From: Burkholderiales bacterium PBB3
GTDB taxonomy: Bacteria; Pseudomonadota; Gammaproteobacteria; Burkholderiales; Burkholderiaceae_C
Length of the DNA stretch: 64,000 nt
NCBI GenBank assembly: GCA_002256115.1
Contig: NKIK01000002.1
Span: forward strand, 124,001-188,000
Direction of reading: 5' to 3'
Every line of letters begins with the position of its first letter. Position 1 is the first letter of the stretch. The position numbers were made by a program, and so were the translations under genes. The notes beneath the pieces are model-generated. The model worked only from the letters and a program-made list of their open reading frames with translations. It did not search any database and was not told the DNA's origin. Shown here one piece after another: positions 1 through 7,509 of the stretch.

Positions 1-1
1 C

Positions 2-388
2 TGGATGGCGGCCAAAGAGAACAAGGCGGATTTGGTGGGCGGTATCAATGTCAAAAGTGGCGATGCCACCGTACAGCGCGCGCTGCTGGACATGAGCACC
101 ACCGCCCAGATCAGCGACAGCCTGAAACTGGGCAGCAGCCTGCTGGGTGAGATTGGCCGCGTGGGCAAGCTGCACAAGCCGCGCGTGGAACAAGCGTCTT
201 TTGCGGTGCTCAAAGCGCCCGACATTCCGAGTGTGCTGGTGGAGGCTGCCTTTATCAGCAACCCCAAGGAAGAAGCCAAGCTGCGCAGCGATGAGTATTT
301 GACGCAACTGGCCGATGCGCTGATGCGGGGGATTCAGACCCACTTTGCCAAGAACCCGCCGCAGGCGCGGAACCGGGTGAGCGGTTGA
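2..388 (+). CDS. amiC: N-acetylmuramoyl-L-alanine amidase, C-terminal part (5' end outside window)
   Basis: Only the last 128 residues are visible; the frame is open to the left edge. They match the end of an Amidase_3 zinc hydrolase, which cuts the amide bond between MurNAc and the stem peptide during daughter-cell separation. The visible signature is the strand VLKAPDIPSVLVEAAFISNPKEE (about residues 70-92 of the fragment), which carries the catalytic glutamate of the family; the zinc ligands lie upstream of the window. The neighbourhood with mutL and miaA downstream agrees with the usual tsaE-amiC-mutL-miaA order of proteobacteria, here interrupted by other genes. The gene ends 17 bp before a family B hairpin repeat. 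The family call is firm; amiC rather than amiB is by analogy with beta-proteobacteria. Confidence 0.85.
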   Translation, partial: WMAAKENKADLVGGINVKSGDATVQRALLDMSTTAQISDSLKLGSSLLGEIGRVGKLHKPRVEQASFAVLKAPDIPSVLVEAAFISNPKEEAKLRSDEYLTQLADALMRGIQTHFAKNPPQARNRVSG

Positions 389-405
389 GTTTGGCTACCG
401 GGCTA

Positions 406-505
406 GGCTAGCCCGAGAGAGGCCTGAACACAATTGCTCGTGTCACCCGGCCTTCGGCCTCCTTCTTTACCTCGCGATTACGCCCAGCCCCCGCTCGGGC
501 TAGCC
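406..505 (-). repeat. Family B hairpin repeat, copy B1 (core on minus strand)
   Basis: Read on the minus strand, two arms of 32 nt (474-505 and 406-437) flank a core with AGGTAAAGAAGGAGG, an internal GGCC-GAA-GGCC stem and GGGTGACACG. The arm tips GGCTAGCCCGAG / CTCGGGCTAGCC are perfect. Of 32 arm pairs 24 are Watson-Crick and 5 are G-U. The element lies between convergent genes and contains the TAG stop of the HigA-like gene (500-502). It is homologous to copy B2 including its arms. Confidence 0.8.
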
Positions 506-838
506 GTTGGACGCCGCAGTAACACGAGTCCGTTTGGTATCGCGTTTCAAGCGGATTTCCACCGTTCTGCCGACAGCGCTCGCCGCTTTAATCAAGGTAT
601 CGAGTTGAATGGACAGATTGCTCGGATCAAGCACGCGGTCCAGTTGGGAGCGGCTGGTGGCCATGCGCTGGGCCATGCTCACTTTGTTGAGCTTGCCGCT
701 CTGCATTGCTTCGTCCAACTGCTCAGCCAACGCCCGTTTGAGCGCGCGGGCTTGCACCTCCTCAAAGATGCCATCCTCTTTGAGGAAATCATCGAAGCTG
801 CTACCCGCGTGGGGATTTACTCTAACTACTTTGGCCAT
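500..838 (-). CDS. HigA-like helix-turn-helix antitoxin
   Basis: A 112-aa basic protein. Residues about 40-80 (EQLDEAMQSGKLNKVSMAQRMATSRSQLDRVLDPSN) form a helix-turn-helix of the XRE type seen in antitoxins paired with HigB/Gp49-like toxins (PF05973). Such antitoxins neutralise the RNase toxin and repress their own operon. The ATG overlaps the end of the toxin frame by 17 nt, so the order is toxin first, antitoxin second, as in HigBA. The final codons encode AASNG followed by a TAG that belongs to repeat B1, so the repeat has set the C-terminus. The partner toxin is interrupted by an in-frame TGA, so this antitoxin may be an orphan. Confidence 0.75.
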   Translation of the reverse strand: MAKVVRVNPHAGSSFDDFLKEDGIFEEVQARALKRALAEQLDEAMQSGKLNKVSMAQRMATSRSQLDRVLDPSNLSIQLDTLIKAASAVGRTVEIRLKRDTKRTRVTAASNG

Positions 839-1178
839 CTTTCCACTCCTTCAGGCGTTTGATCGCCATTTCGATATCGCTAGGGTTCGTCTGCTGAGTT
901 TTCTTGACAAAGGCGTGAAGCAAAATCATTTCTGACTGCTCTACAGCGAACAAAACCCGCGCAATACGATTACCTATCTTGCTCCGAACTTCTCAAATTG
1001 AGCCTCGCAGGTGATCTACCCGAGGCTTACCGATAGGCCACTTGTACTGAACATAGGCTATGTCTTCACCTACCGCTTGCCGGTCTGCCTTATCCAAGGC
1101 CCTCAGCCACTCACGTACTGGCTCGTCACCGCTGGCAGATCGGTAAAACGTTGCTGGCATTTTACGAACTGACGACAT
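822..1178 (-). pseudogene. HigB/Gp49-like RelE-superfamily toxin with in-frame TGA
   Basis: Frame of 118 codons plus stop. The first 61 codons (FYRSASGDEPVREWLRALDKADRQAVGEDI...PIGKPRVDHLRGSI) end at TGA (993-995). Reading on in the same frame gives EVRSKIGNRIARVLFAVEQSEMILLHAFVKKTQQTNPSDIEMAIKRLKEWKDGQSS and TAG at 822-824. This is the rest of a PF05973 toxin, whose family usually has a tryptophan where the TGA now lies (LWEVRS), so TGG to TGA is the simplest explanation. The catalytic half of the RelE fold would be lost. The 3' end overlaps the antitoxin start by 17 nt. Readthrough or a sequencing error cannot be excluded. Confidence 0.8.
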
Positions 1179-1187
1179 GCTCTAAGT

Positions 1188-1203
1188 GTACCTTATAGAG
1201 TAC
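1188..1203. promoter_or_regulatory. Possible promoter/operator of the HigBA-like module
   Basis: Ten bases upstream of the toxin ATG lies an imperfect palindrome GTAC-CTTATAGA-GTAC. On the minus strand it reads through TATAAG, a possible -10 element. HigA-type antitoxins autoregulate at such palindromes. This is inferred from position and symmetry only. Confidence 0.35.
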
Positions 1204-1558
1204 TTTATTGATCTGACTCTTAGTCCTCACGTACCAAACTTCCAAAGAGACTAGCCTCCGCAAAAACCATACAAAATACTTGTAGACGCTATACAAATAG
1301 GAGCTGCTCCCGCACTATCTACGGCTTGAATGGCCTAAACGGCACTCAAGTCGCCCCCTGTCGCCCTCCATAAGCCGCAAAGCAAGGCGCTGGGCCTGAC
1401 GCATCTTCAGAGTTGCGTTCGGTATCGAAATTGGATTGACCCTGAAACTGACATGTCCGTTGTCTGCTAGCCAAGGAGCGGTCTGAGTGCAACGGCGAGG
1501 TAAAGAAGGAGGCCGAAGGCCGGGTGACACGAGTGATTGCGCCCAGCCCCCTCTCGGG
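1204..1558. other. Intergenic region holding repeats A1 and B2
   Basis: About 355 bp between the toxin promoter and the end of the DedA gene. It holds family A copy A1 (1288-1336) and most of family B copy B2 (1465-1564). The rest shows no reading frame with recognisable protein features. ORFs in this stretch simply run through the repeats. Confidence 0.6.
1288..1336 (+). repeat. Family A short repeat, copy A1
   Basis: Begins with GCTATACAAAT, followed by the family core GAGCTGCTCCCGCACTATC and the terminal GGCTTGAATGGCC-like segment. It has two substitutions in the core compared with copies at 54185 and 55273. It lies between genes, not next to a stop codon. Confidence 0.75.
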
Positions 1559-1564
1559 CTAGCC
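1465..1564 (+). repeat. Family B hairpin repeat, copy B2
   Basis: Core 1497-1532 (GAGGTAAAGAAGGAGGCCGA then AGGCCGGGTGACACGA) is nearly identical to B1. The right arm (1533-1564) ends in CTCTCGGGCTAGCC like B1; the left arm (1465-1496) is degraded, with about 24 of 32 positions still pairing including G-U. The right arm supplies the TAG stop of the DedA gene (1559-1561). Confidence 0.75.
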
Positions 1565-2215
1565 GCTCGACGCCACCTCAGCGTTGCGACTCGACTTCCA
1601 GGCTCCATAAATCACAAACAGGCCTGGCAACAAGATCATCGTCCAAATGATTTTGTCCAGATTCTGCTTAACCCACGGCAAGCTGCCCAAAAAGTAGCCC
1701 GCCGTGCAAATGCCGAGCACCCACAGCAGCGCGCCCGCAATGTTGTAGGCCATGAACTTGACGCGGTTCATCTCTGCCACGCCCGCCACAAAGGGCGCAA
1801 AGGTGCGCAAGAAGGGCATAAAGCGCGCCGCGATGATGGTGATGCCGCCGTAGGTTTCATAAAAGCTGTGGGCCTTGTCAAACGCCTTCTTGTTGAACCA
1901 GCGTGATTGTTCCCACTGGAACACCTTTGGCCCCAAGTAGCGGCCAATGGAATAGTTGCACTGATCGCCTAAAAATGCCGCCGTGATGAGTACAGCGCAC
2001 GCCACTGGGTAACTCATCAGGCCCACGCCGCACATGGCGCCCACTACAAACAATAAGGAATCACCGGGTAGGAACGGCATGACCACGACGCCAGTCTCTA
2101 CGAATACGATGATGAACAGCAGCGCATAAACCCAAGCGCCGTATTGGGTGACGAAGGTCTCCAGGTGTTTGTCGACGTGGAGGATGAAATCAATCAGAAA
2201 AAGTGCAAGTTCCAT
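1559..2215 (-). CDS. DedA family inner membrane protein
   Basis: A 218-aa polytopic membrane protein of the DedA/SNARE-associated (VTT domain) family, implicated in membrane homeostasis, proton-motive-force maintenance and flipping of undecaprenyl phosphate or phospholipids. Visible features: an N-terminal amphipathic start, VETGVVVMPFLPGDSLLFVVGA (about residues 40-62) and the family signature RFMPFLRTFAPFVAGVAEM (about 133-151), with conserved Arg and Pro residues. Final hydrophobic helices follow at about 160-205. The ATG at 2213-2215 is the natural family start. The last codons (EVASSG) and the TAG come from the edge of repeat B2. It is a single-gene unit. Confidence 0.9.
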   Translation of the reverse strand: MELALFLIDFILHVDKHLETFVTQYGAWVYALLFIIVFVETGVVVMPFLPGDSLLFVVGAMCGVGLMSYPVACAVLITAAFLGDQCNYSIGRYLGPKVFQWEQSRWFNKKAFDKAHSFYETYGGITIIAARFMPFLRTFAPFVAGVAEMNRVKFMAYNIAGALLWVLGICTAGYFLGSLPWVKQNLDKIIWTMILLPGLFVIYGAWKSSRNAEVASSG

Positions 2216-2331
2216 AGCGCGGGATTATCCCTGCGTGTTGCAACAGCCCTGTGGGGGCTTTGGCTTTGGGATTGAAAAGCCTGGGGCCATGCCCGTAAAC
2301 TGCAGTTTTTGAACCTCACTCAGAATCCACC

Positions 2332-2790
2332 ATGCGTAAATTCCTCGCCCTCGCTCTCCTGACTTTTTCCGGTTGGGTCGCCGCCGCCCCCGGCCCTTAT
2401 GACGAAGCGGCCGATGCCAAAGCCGACATCAAGGCCGCCCAGGCCGACGCCAAGCGCGCCAAAGTGCCACTGATCGTTGTGTTTGGTGCCAACTGGTGTG
2501 GCGATTGCAAGATGCTGGACACGTCTTTCAAGACCGGGGCTGCGGCACCGCTGATGGAGAAGAACTTCCGGGTGGTGAAAGTGAATGTGGGCCGTTTTGA
2601 CCACAACACCGACATTGCAGAAGCCTATGGCGTTCCGCTGAAAAAAGGCATTCCGGCTGTGGCCATCCTGTCCGAAGACGGCAAACCGCTGTACGCCACC
2701 CGCAGCGGTGAGCTGGCTGATGCCCGCAAGATGGGCGACGCTGGCATTTATGAATTTTTTGCCAAAGTGGCTGCGAACCCTGGGCAGTGA
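2332..2790 (+). CDS. Periplasmic thioredoxin-like protein with CGDC motif
   Basis: A 152-aa protein with a Sec signal peptide (MRKFLALALLTFSGWVAAA, cleavage near residue 19). A thioredoxin fold follows; VPLIVVFGANWCGDCKMLD (about residues 46-64) gives the active site WCGDC, and GVPLKKGIPAVAIL includes the cis-proline loop. It resembles Thioredoxin_7/DUF255-type periplasmic thiol-disulfide proteins. The CGDC site instead of CGPC/CPHC suggests a reductase or sensor role, but the substrate cannot be told. It stands alone between DedA and mutL, with about 115 bp of upstream sequence for its own promoter. Confidence 0.85.
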   Translation: MRKFLALALLTFSGWVAAAPGPYDEAADAKADIKAAQADAKRAKVPLIVVFGANWCGDCKMLDTSFKTGAAAPLMEKNFRVVKVNVGRFDHNTDIAEAYGVPLKKGIPAVAILSEDGKPLYATRSGELADARKMGDAGIYEFFAKVAANPGQ

Positions 2791-2842
2791 ACATGTACGG
2801 ACGGCCCAGCGCCGCCCTAGGTCCGCCCTCTAAAATACTTTG

Positions 2843-4888
2843 GTGAACACAGTCGCCCTTCCCCACCCTGACGCCGCGGCCAGCCCCAGTGGCTATTCGA
2901 CGCCTCCCCGCCGCCCCATCCGCGAACTTCCCGACGAGCTGATCAGCCAGATTGCGGCAGGCGAAGTGGTGGAGCGCCCGGCCAGCGTGGTGCGGGAGCT
3001 GGTGGACAACGCGCTGGACGCCGGTGCCACGCACGTCACCGTGCGCCTGATGGCCGGCGGGGTGCGACTAATCAGCGTGGAAGACGACGGCATCGGCATC
3101 CTGCCCGATGAACTGCCCATCGCCTTCAAACGCCACGCCACCAGCAAGATCAGCAATTTGCACGATCTGGAGAGCGTGGGCACCATGGGCTTTCGGGGCG
3201 AGGCCCTGGCCGCCATTAATTCCATAGCTGACTGCGCAATACTCTCCAAGGCCACAGGCCAATCAGCTGCTTATTTGCTGGATGGACGCACCGGCGAGCT
3301 GAAGCCAGTGGCGCGCAGCCAAGGCACCACGGTTGAAGTCAAAGAGCTGTTCTACAGCACCCCCGCGCGCCGCAAATTCCTCAAAACCGACGCCACCGAG
3401 CTGGCGCACTGCATCGAATCGGTCCGCCGCCACGCGCTGGCCCGGCCCGACGTGGGTTTCGCCATCTGGCACGAAGGCAAACTAGTCGAGCAATGGCGCC
3501 GCTGCGAACCCACTGACACGCCGCAGCAAGCCCTGGACCGCCGCCTGGGCGATGTGCTGGGCGCTGACTTTTTGGCGCAAAGCATCGTGGTGGACTGGCA
3601 ACCCGCCTCCGCCAGCCACGAGGACCACAACAACCGCAGCGGCCTGCGTGTATGGGGCCGCGTCGGCGTGCCCGATGCCGCCCGCTCCCGCCCGGACCAG
3701 CAGTTTTGCTACGTGAACGGCCGCTTTGTGCGCGACAAGGTACTCACCCACGCCGCCCGCAGCGCCTATGAAGACGTGCTCCACGGCCACCGCCAGCCCA
3801 TCTACGCGCTGTACTTGGCGATAGCGCCCGAGCGCGTGGACGTGAACGTACACCCCACCAAGATCGAAGTGCGCTTTCGGGATAGCCGCGAGGTGCACCA
3901 GGCCGTGCGCCACGCAGCCGAAGACGCCCTGGCCGCCCCCCGCGCCCATGCGGCGGGTAATGCCTCGGAAGATCAAGTACGAGCCCCTTCGCTTTTAAGC
4001 TCCCCTCCGGGTTTCATACCAAAAATGCCGGTTGCGCCCATGTACAGTGCGCAACCAGCTATCAATTTTGCAGCGCGTGGTTTCCCCACGCCAGAATCCA
4101 CAGGCCACCGCGTCAGCGACATCAGCGCCCTATGGCAGCCCAGCAGCGCCAGCCCCCAGGGCGGTTGGGCGGCAGAGGGCTTTGCGCAGGTAAACGGAGG
4201 AGGCCACAGGCCGGGGGACACGGAGCAAAGCCCTCTGCCGCCCAACCGTCCGGCGAACGAAGCAGAAGCGCAAGCCACCCAAACCTGGCCCCTAGGCCGC
4301 GCCCTAGCTCAACTGCAAGGCGTCTACATCCTGGCCGAAAACGCCCAGGGCCTGATCATTGTCGACATGCACGCCGCCCACGAACGCATCGTCTACGAAC
4401 GCCTTAAAACCCAAATCAACCTGACCGCACCCGATGGCACCCCCCATCCGTTGGCCAGCCAGCCCCTGCTGATCCCCGCCACCTTTGCCGCCATGCCCGA
4501 TGAGGTTGCCACCGCCGAGGCCCACGTCGCCACGCTGGCCACGCTCGGCCTGGAGATCAGCCCCTTTTCGCCCAGAACCCTGGCAGTACGCGCAGTCCCT
4601 ACCTCTTTGGCCCAAGGCGATGCAGTTGAGCTGGCCCGCAGTGTGCTCGCCGAACTGGCCCAGCACGACGCCAGCACCGTCATCCAGCGCGCGCAGAACG
4701 AAATCCTGGGCACCATGGCCTGCCACGGTGCCGTGCGCGCCAACCGTCGGCTCACCATCGAAGAGATGAACGGCCTGCTGCGCGACATGGAAGCCACTGA
4801 GCGCAGCGACCAGTGCAACCACGGCCGCCCGACCTGGCGCCAACTCACGCTCAAAGAGCTGGACGCGCTATTTATGCGTGGCCGTTAG
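2843..4888 (+). CDS. mutL: DNA mismatch repair protein MutL
   Basis: A 681-aa MutL, the ATP-dependent clamp that links MutS mismatch recognition to strand incision. The GHKL ATPase domain is clear (IAAGEVVERPASVVRELVDNALDAGA near residues 38-62, then DDGIGI, and GFRGEAL). The C-terminal domain has the endonuclease motif DMHAAHERIVYE (from about residue 508), ACHGAVRANRRL and CNHGRPT, so it should be a nicking-type MutL. A GTG at 2843 was chosen; TTG at 2840 is equally possible and neither has a clear Shine-Dalgarno. The disordered linker contains a small 8-bp hairpin (4030-4056) and a complete family B repeat (4162-4248, residues about 440-469), both in frame. The EAL-HDOD gene follows after 9 bp. 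Confidence 0.95.
   Translation: MNTVALPHPDAAASPSGYSTPPRRPIRELPDELISQIAAGEVVERPASVVRELVDNALDAGATHVTVRLMAGGVRLISVEDDGIGILPDELPIAFKRHATSKISNLHDLESVGTMGFRGEALAAINSIADCAILSKATGQSAAYLLDGRTGELKPVARSQGTTVEVKELFYSTPARRKFLKTDATELAHCIESVRRHALARPDVGFAIWHEGKLVEQWRRCEPTDTPQQALDRRLGDVLGADFLAQSIVVDWQPASASHEDHNNRSGLRVWGRVGVPDAARSRPDQQFCYVNGRFVRDKVLTHAARSAYEDVLHGHRQPIYALYLAIAPERVDVNVHPTKIEVRFRDSREVHQAVRHAAEDALAAPRAHAAGNASEDQVRAPSLLSSPPGFIPKMPVAPMYSAQPAINFAARGFPTPESTGHRVSDISALWQPSSASPQGGWAAEGFAQVNGGGHRPGDTEQSPLPPNRPANEAEAQATQTWPLGRALAQLQGVYILAENAQGLIIVDMHAAHERIVYERLKTQINLTAPDGTPHPLASQPLLIPATFAAMPDEVATAEAHVATLATLGLEISPFSPRTLAVRAVPTSLAQGDAVELARSVLAELAQHDASTVIQRAQNEILGTMACHGAVRANRRLTIEEMNGLLRDMEATERSDQCNHGRPTWRQLTLKELDALFMRGR
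4030..4066 (+). repeat. Small hairpin element in the mutL linker, related to family A
   Basis: GGTTGCGC (4030-4037) and GCGCAACC (4049-4056) form a perfect 8-bp stem, followed by AGCTATCAATTTTGCAGC. The same layout (TTGCGCCCATG, AGTGCG, then GCTATCAAATTTGAAGC) recurs in the linker of the MsbA-like gene at 57032-57066. The GCTATC part recalls the outer end of family A. The relation is suggestive only. Confidence 0.45.
4162..4248 (+). repeat. Family B hairpin repeat, copy B3, inside mutL
   Basis: The arms 4162-4185 and 4225-4248 are perfect 24-nt inverted repeats. They enclose a 39-nt core containing GGCC-ACA-GGCC and GGGGGACACGG. The core is one codon shorter than the 42-nt core of most copies, and the element is 87 nt (29 codons), so the mutL frame is kept. 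It encodes FAQVNGGGHRPGDTEQS at its centre, in the same frame as the copies in miaA and the permease gene. Confidence 0.9.
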
Positions 4889-4897
4889 CCCAAGACC

Positions 4898-6103
4898 ATG
4901 GACACCTTTTCCATCGCACGCCAGCCGATCGTGGATGCAGACAGGTCGGTCGTGGCCTATGAGCTGTTTAATCGCAGCCGCTCGGCCACTGAACACTCCA
5001 GCGCCAGCGACCTGTCTGTCGCGCTGAACGCCGTGGCGCAAAGCGGCGCGCCCCTGTGGGCCAGCCACCACGATCTGTTTTTGAACACCGTACCCCAAGG
5101 CTTGGTAGGCGACCACTGGGAATTTTTGCCGACCAAAAACATCGTCGTGAAGGTGCGCCACTTGCCAGGGCACGATCCGCAGGCGATTGCGGAGACAGCC
5201 CTGGCTTTGGCAGACCTGAAACGGCGTGGCTTTAGGCTGTGCTTTCACCACACCGTGGTGGCACCCGCGTACAAAGCCTGGCAGCCACTGGCCAGCTTCG
5301 TCAGCATTGAAACCCCCACCGTAAAACCCGAGCAGTTGGGGCAGTTGGTGGCTGCGATCACGTCGCGCACATCGGCAAAGCCCATCGCCCAAAAGGTGGA
5401 GCACGGAGCGCAATTTGAAGCGCTACTAACCCTGGGTGTGGAAATGTTTCAGGGCTACTGGTTTTCTAAACCCGAAGTCTTGCACCCCACAGTACTGAGT
5501 CCTGGGCAGATCAGCGCGATGGGCTTGTTCAACCTGCTGCGCGCCGAAGCACCCATTGAAGAAGTCGAGCAAGCCCTGAAAAAGGACGCAGCGCTGGGCG
5601 TCAACCTGCTGCGCATTATCAACTCGGCGGGTGTGGGGCTGAACCGCCGCGTCACCTCCCTTCGCCAAGCGGTCATGCTGATGGGCTACAAACGATTGGC
5701 GCGCTGGTCGGCCATGCTGCTCACCACGTCGGCAGAGGGCGGCATCAGCCTGGTCAGCTCGGCCGCCGTGGTGCGTGCTCGCATGATGGAAATGCTGGCG
5801 CTGCAAGACCTGAGCACCGAAGAAAGCGAATCCGCTTTTCTGGTCGGCTTGCTGTCCCTGTTGGACCGCATGCTGGGCACCGATTTGCAGCAGGCCTTGG
5901 GGCAGCTGTCGCTGGACGACGCTGTAGTGCAATCCTTGGTCTCACCATCGGGCAAATACTCCGAGCTGCTGGCCCTAGCCAGCGCCTGCGAGTCTGATGA
6001 TGAGGCGGCCTTCAGCACCGCCTTTAGCCGCCTGGGCTATTCCCTTCGACAAATCAATATGGCGCACATGGAGGCCTTGGCATGGTCGGACGCACTGGAG
6101 TGA
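4898..6103 (+). CDS. EAL-HDOD signalling protein
   Basis: A 401-aa protein of the YuxH type. Residues 1-190 form an EAL-like domain (IARQPIVDADRSVVAYELFNRS at the start, EMFQGYWFSKPE at the end). The catalytic acidic residues are mostly missing, so c-di-GMP hydrolysis is unlikely. Residues about 200-390 form an HDOD domain (LLRIINSAGVGLNRRVTSLRQAVMLMGYKRLARW), a degenerate HD fold used in signalling and regulation of motility, twitching or stress. It starts 9 bp after mutL and its TGA overlaps the ATG of the next gene by one base, so the three genes probably share a transcript. Confidence 0.85.
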   Translation: MDTFSIARQPIVDADRSVVAYELFNRSRSATEHSSASDLSVALNAVAQSGAPLWASHHDLFLNTVPQGLVGDHWEFLPTKNIVVKVRHLPGHDPQAIAETALALADLKRRGFRLCFHHTVVAPAYKAWQPLASFVSIETPTVKPEQLGQLVAAITSRTSAKPIAQKVEHGAQFEALLTLGVEMFQGYWFSKPEVLHPTVLSPGQISAMGLFNLLRAEAPIEEVEQALKKDAALGVNLLRIINSAGVGLNRRVTSLRQAVMLMGYKRLARWSAMLLTTSAEGGISLVSSAAVVRARMMEMLALQDLSTEESESAFLVGLLSLLDRMLGTDLQQALGQLSLDDAVVQSLVSPSGKYSELLALASACESDDEAAFSTAFSRLGYSLRQINMAHMEALAWSDALE

Positions 6104-6828
6104 TGGCCGTGAACTCGGAGGCTGTGGCAGCCGAAGACGCGCTGCGCGCTCTGGCCCACCCCGGCAAGGCACGCACTGCGGCCAAATACTTCAAAACCGG
6201 CCCGGGCGAATACGGTGAAGGCGATCAGTTTTACGGCATCCGCGTGCCCCAGGTGCGCGAGGTGGCGCGCCAGTTCAACACTTTGCCGCTGGACGGCTGC
6301 GTCGCGCTATTGCAATCCCCCTACAACGAAGCGCGGCTGATGGCGCTGGCGATTCTGGTGCGGCGTTTTGAGAAGGGCGACGCCGCCACGCAGGAGGCCG
6401 TCTACACCACCTTCATGGCGCAACGCCACCGGGTCAATAACTGGAATCTGGTGGACAGCTCGGCGCCGTTTATCTCAGGCCCCTATTTACTGGAGCGCGA
6501 CCGCGCCGTGCTGCGCAAGTTGGCCGTGTCCCCCGTGATGTGGGACCGGCGCATTGCTGTACTGTCTACGTTTGCCTTCATCCGCGCCAAGGACTTGGCC
6601 GAGACGCTAAGCCTGTGCGAAATGCTGCTGGCCGATGAACAGGACCTGATGCACAAAGCCTGCGGCTGGATGCTGCGCGAACTGGGCAAGCGGGACGAGG
6701 CCGCCCTGCTGGGCTTCATCCGGACCCACTACAGCGCCATGCCGCGCACCATGCTGCGCTATGCGATTGAGAAGTTTGAGCCTGAAACGCGCAAGCAACT
6801 TTTGCAAGGCAACTTCTCCGCGCTGTAA
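6103..6828 (+). CDS. AlkD-like DNA alkylation repair protein
   Basis: A 241-aa HEAT-repeat protein of the DNA alkylation repair family (PF08713). Visible features: YFKTGPGEYGEGDQFYGIRVPQVREVARQF (near the N-terminus), ALAILVRRFEKG, RVNNWNLVDSSAPFISGPYL and WMLRELGKRDEAALLGFI, which follow the AlkD pattern. Family members excise bulky or positively charged N3/N7-alkyl purines by stacking the lesion against an aromatic/acidic surface. The ATG at 6103 shares its A with the upstream stop (TGATG), which indicates translational coupling; an upstream in-frame ATG at 6082 is less likely. Its place after mutL makes a DNA-repair grouping. Confidence 0.85.
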   Translation: MAVNSEAVAAEDALRALAHPGKARTAAKYFKTGPGEYGEGDQFYGIRVPQVREVARQFNTLPLDGCVALLQSPYNEARLMALAILVRRFEKGDAATQEAVYTTFMAQRHRVNNWNLVDSSAPFISGPYLLERDRAVLRKLAVSPVMWDRRIAVLSTFAFIRAKDLAETLSLCEMLLADEQDLMHKACGWMLRELGKRDEAALLGFIRTHYSAMPRTMLRYAIEKFEPETRKQLLQGNFSAL

Positions 6829-6847
6829 CTGCGCAAGCCTCTATCGC

Positions 6848-7483
6848 ATGTCCGCCAGCCTGTTGAATTTTCGCCAACCGCGTACCGTGATGTGCCTGGC
6901 ATTGGTGGCCTTACTGCATGGCATGGTACTCAGCTACCTGCAGCTTCACGCGCGCAAGATTTGGCCTGAAGACAGCCCGGCCCTGGCCCTGCCCAGCATC
7001 AGCCTGCGGCTTTTGCCTTTAGTGCTGGAAGGCGCTGCAACACCAGAATTTCCTTTGTCCCCGCGCAGAAACGAGACCTTATCAGAGCGCGCGGCAGTGC
7101 CGACGGCGGCAGTCCGTTCGATGGAGGATGCATCGGACGCATCGCCCCCGCTGCCCTCCAACGAGGCAGCATCAGAAACATCGACATCGACATCGACATC
7201 GACATCGACATCGCCACTCAATTTGAATTTATCCAAGCGCGATTTAGCCGATGCAGCGGCACGCAAACTACCCGGCCCACTGCCCACGCAGATGATGCCC
7301 GGTGCTTGGCAGCAGTTTGTCAAAACTCTGGGGCCGCCGGAGGAAATCAAAGAAGAACGCCTGTCCATCAACCGCGTGCGCATTCACACCAAGCATGGGT
7401 GTTACGAGCTGGAGCAAACCGCCACCAAGCGCGTCGACCCCTTCAATTGGTCACCCCAGTTTGTGACCAATTGCCGCTATTGA
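6848..7483 (+). CDS. Hypothetical protein with N-terminal membrane anchor
   Basis: A 211-aa protein of unknown function. One transmembrane helix near residues 15-35 (RTVMCLALVALLHGMVLSYLQ) is followed by a Ser/Thr/Ala/Pro-rich linker (about residues 60-130). The C-terminal domain is conserved-looking (PLPTQMMPGAWQQFVKTLGPPEEIKEERLSINRVRIHTKHGCYELEQTATKRVDPFNWSPQFVTNCRY). The overall plan resembles TonB-like or periplasmic adaptor proteins, but no TonB motif is seen. The linker contains a six-unit hexanucleotide repeat giving Ser-Thr dipeptides. The ATG at 6848 is preferred over an upstream start that would overlap the AlkD-like gene. It is probably the last gene of the mutL operon. Confidence 0.65.
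   Translation: MSASLLNFRQPRTVMCLALVALLHGMVLSYLQLHARKIWPEDSPALALPSISLRLLPLVLEGAATPEFPLSPRRNETLSERAAVPTAAVRSMEDASDASPPLPSNEAASETSTSTSTSTSTSPLNLNLSKRDLADAAARKLPGPLPTQMMPGAWQQFVKTLGPPEEIKEERLSINRVRIHTKHGCYELEQTATKRVDPFNWSPQFVTNCRY
7178..7213 (+). repeat. Hexanucleotide microsatellite (ACATCG)6
   Basis: Six perfect tandem units inside the linker of the preceding gene, read as alternating Ser and Thr. Changes in unit number keep the frame, so it would vary linker length and not switch the gene off. Confidence 0.95.
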
Positions 7484-7509
7484 GAACCCGCCGTACCCAC
7501 TGAGCGGAT

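Noticed and set aside
1315..1906. Open frames through 1315-1608 and 1487-1906
   Set aside because: They translate repeats A1/B2 or the antisense of DedA and have no ribosome binding site.
7178..7213. Hexanucleotide repeat as a phase-variation switch
   Set aside because: Units of six bases cannot shift the frame; only linker length could change.
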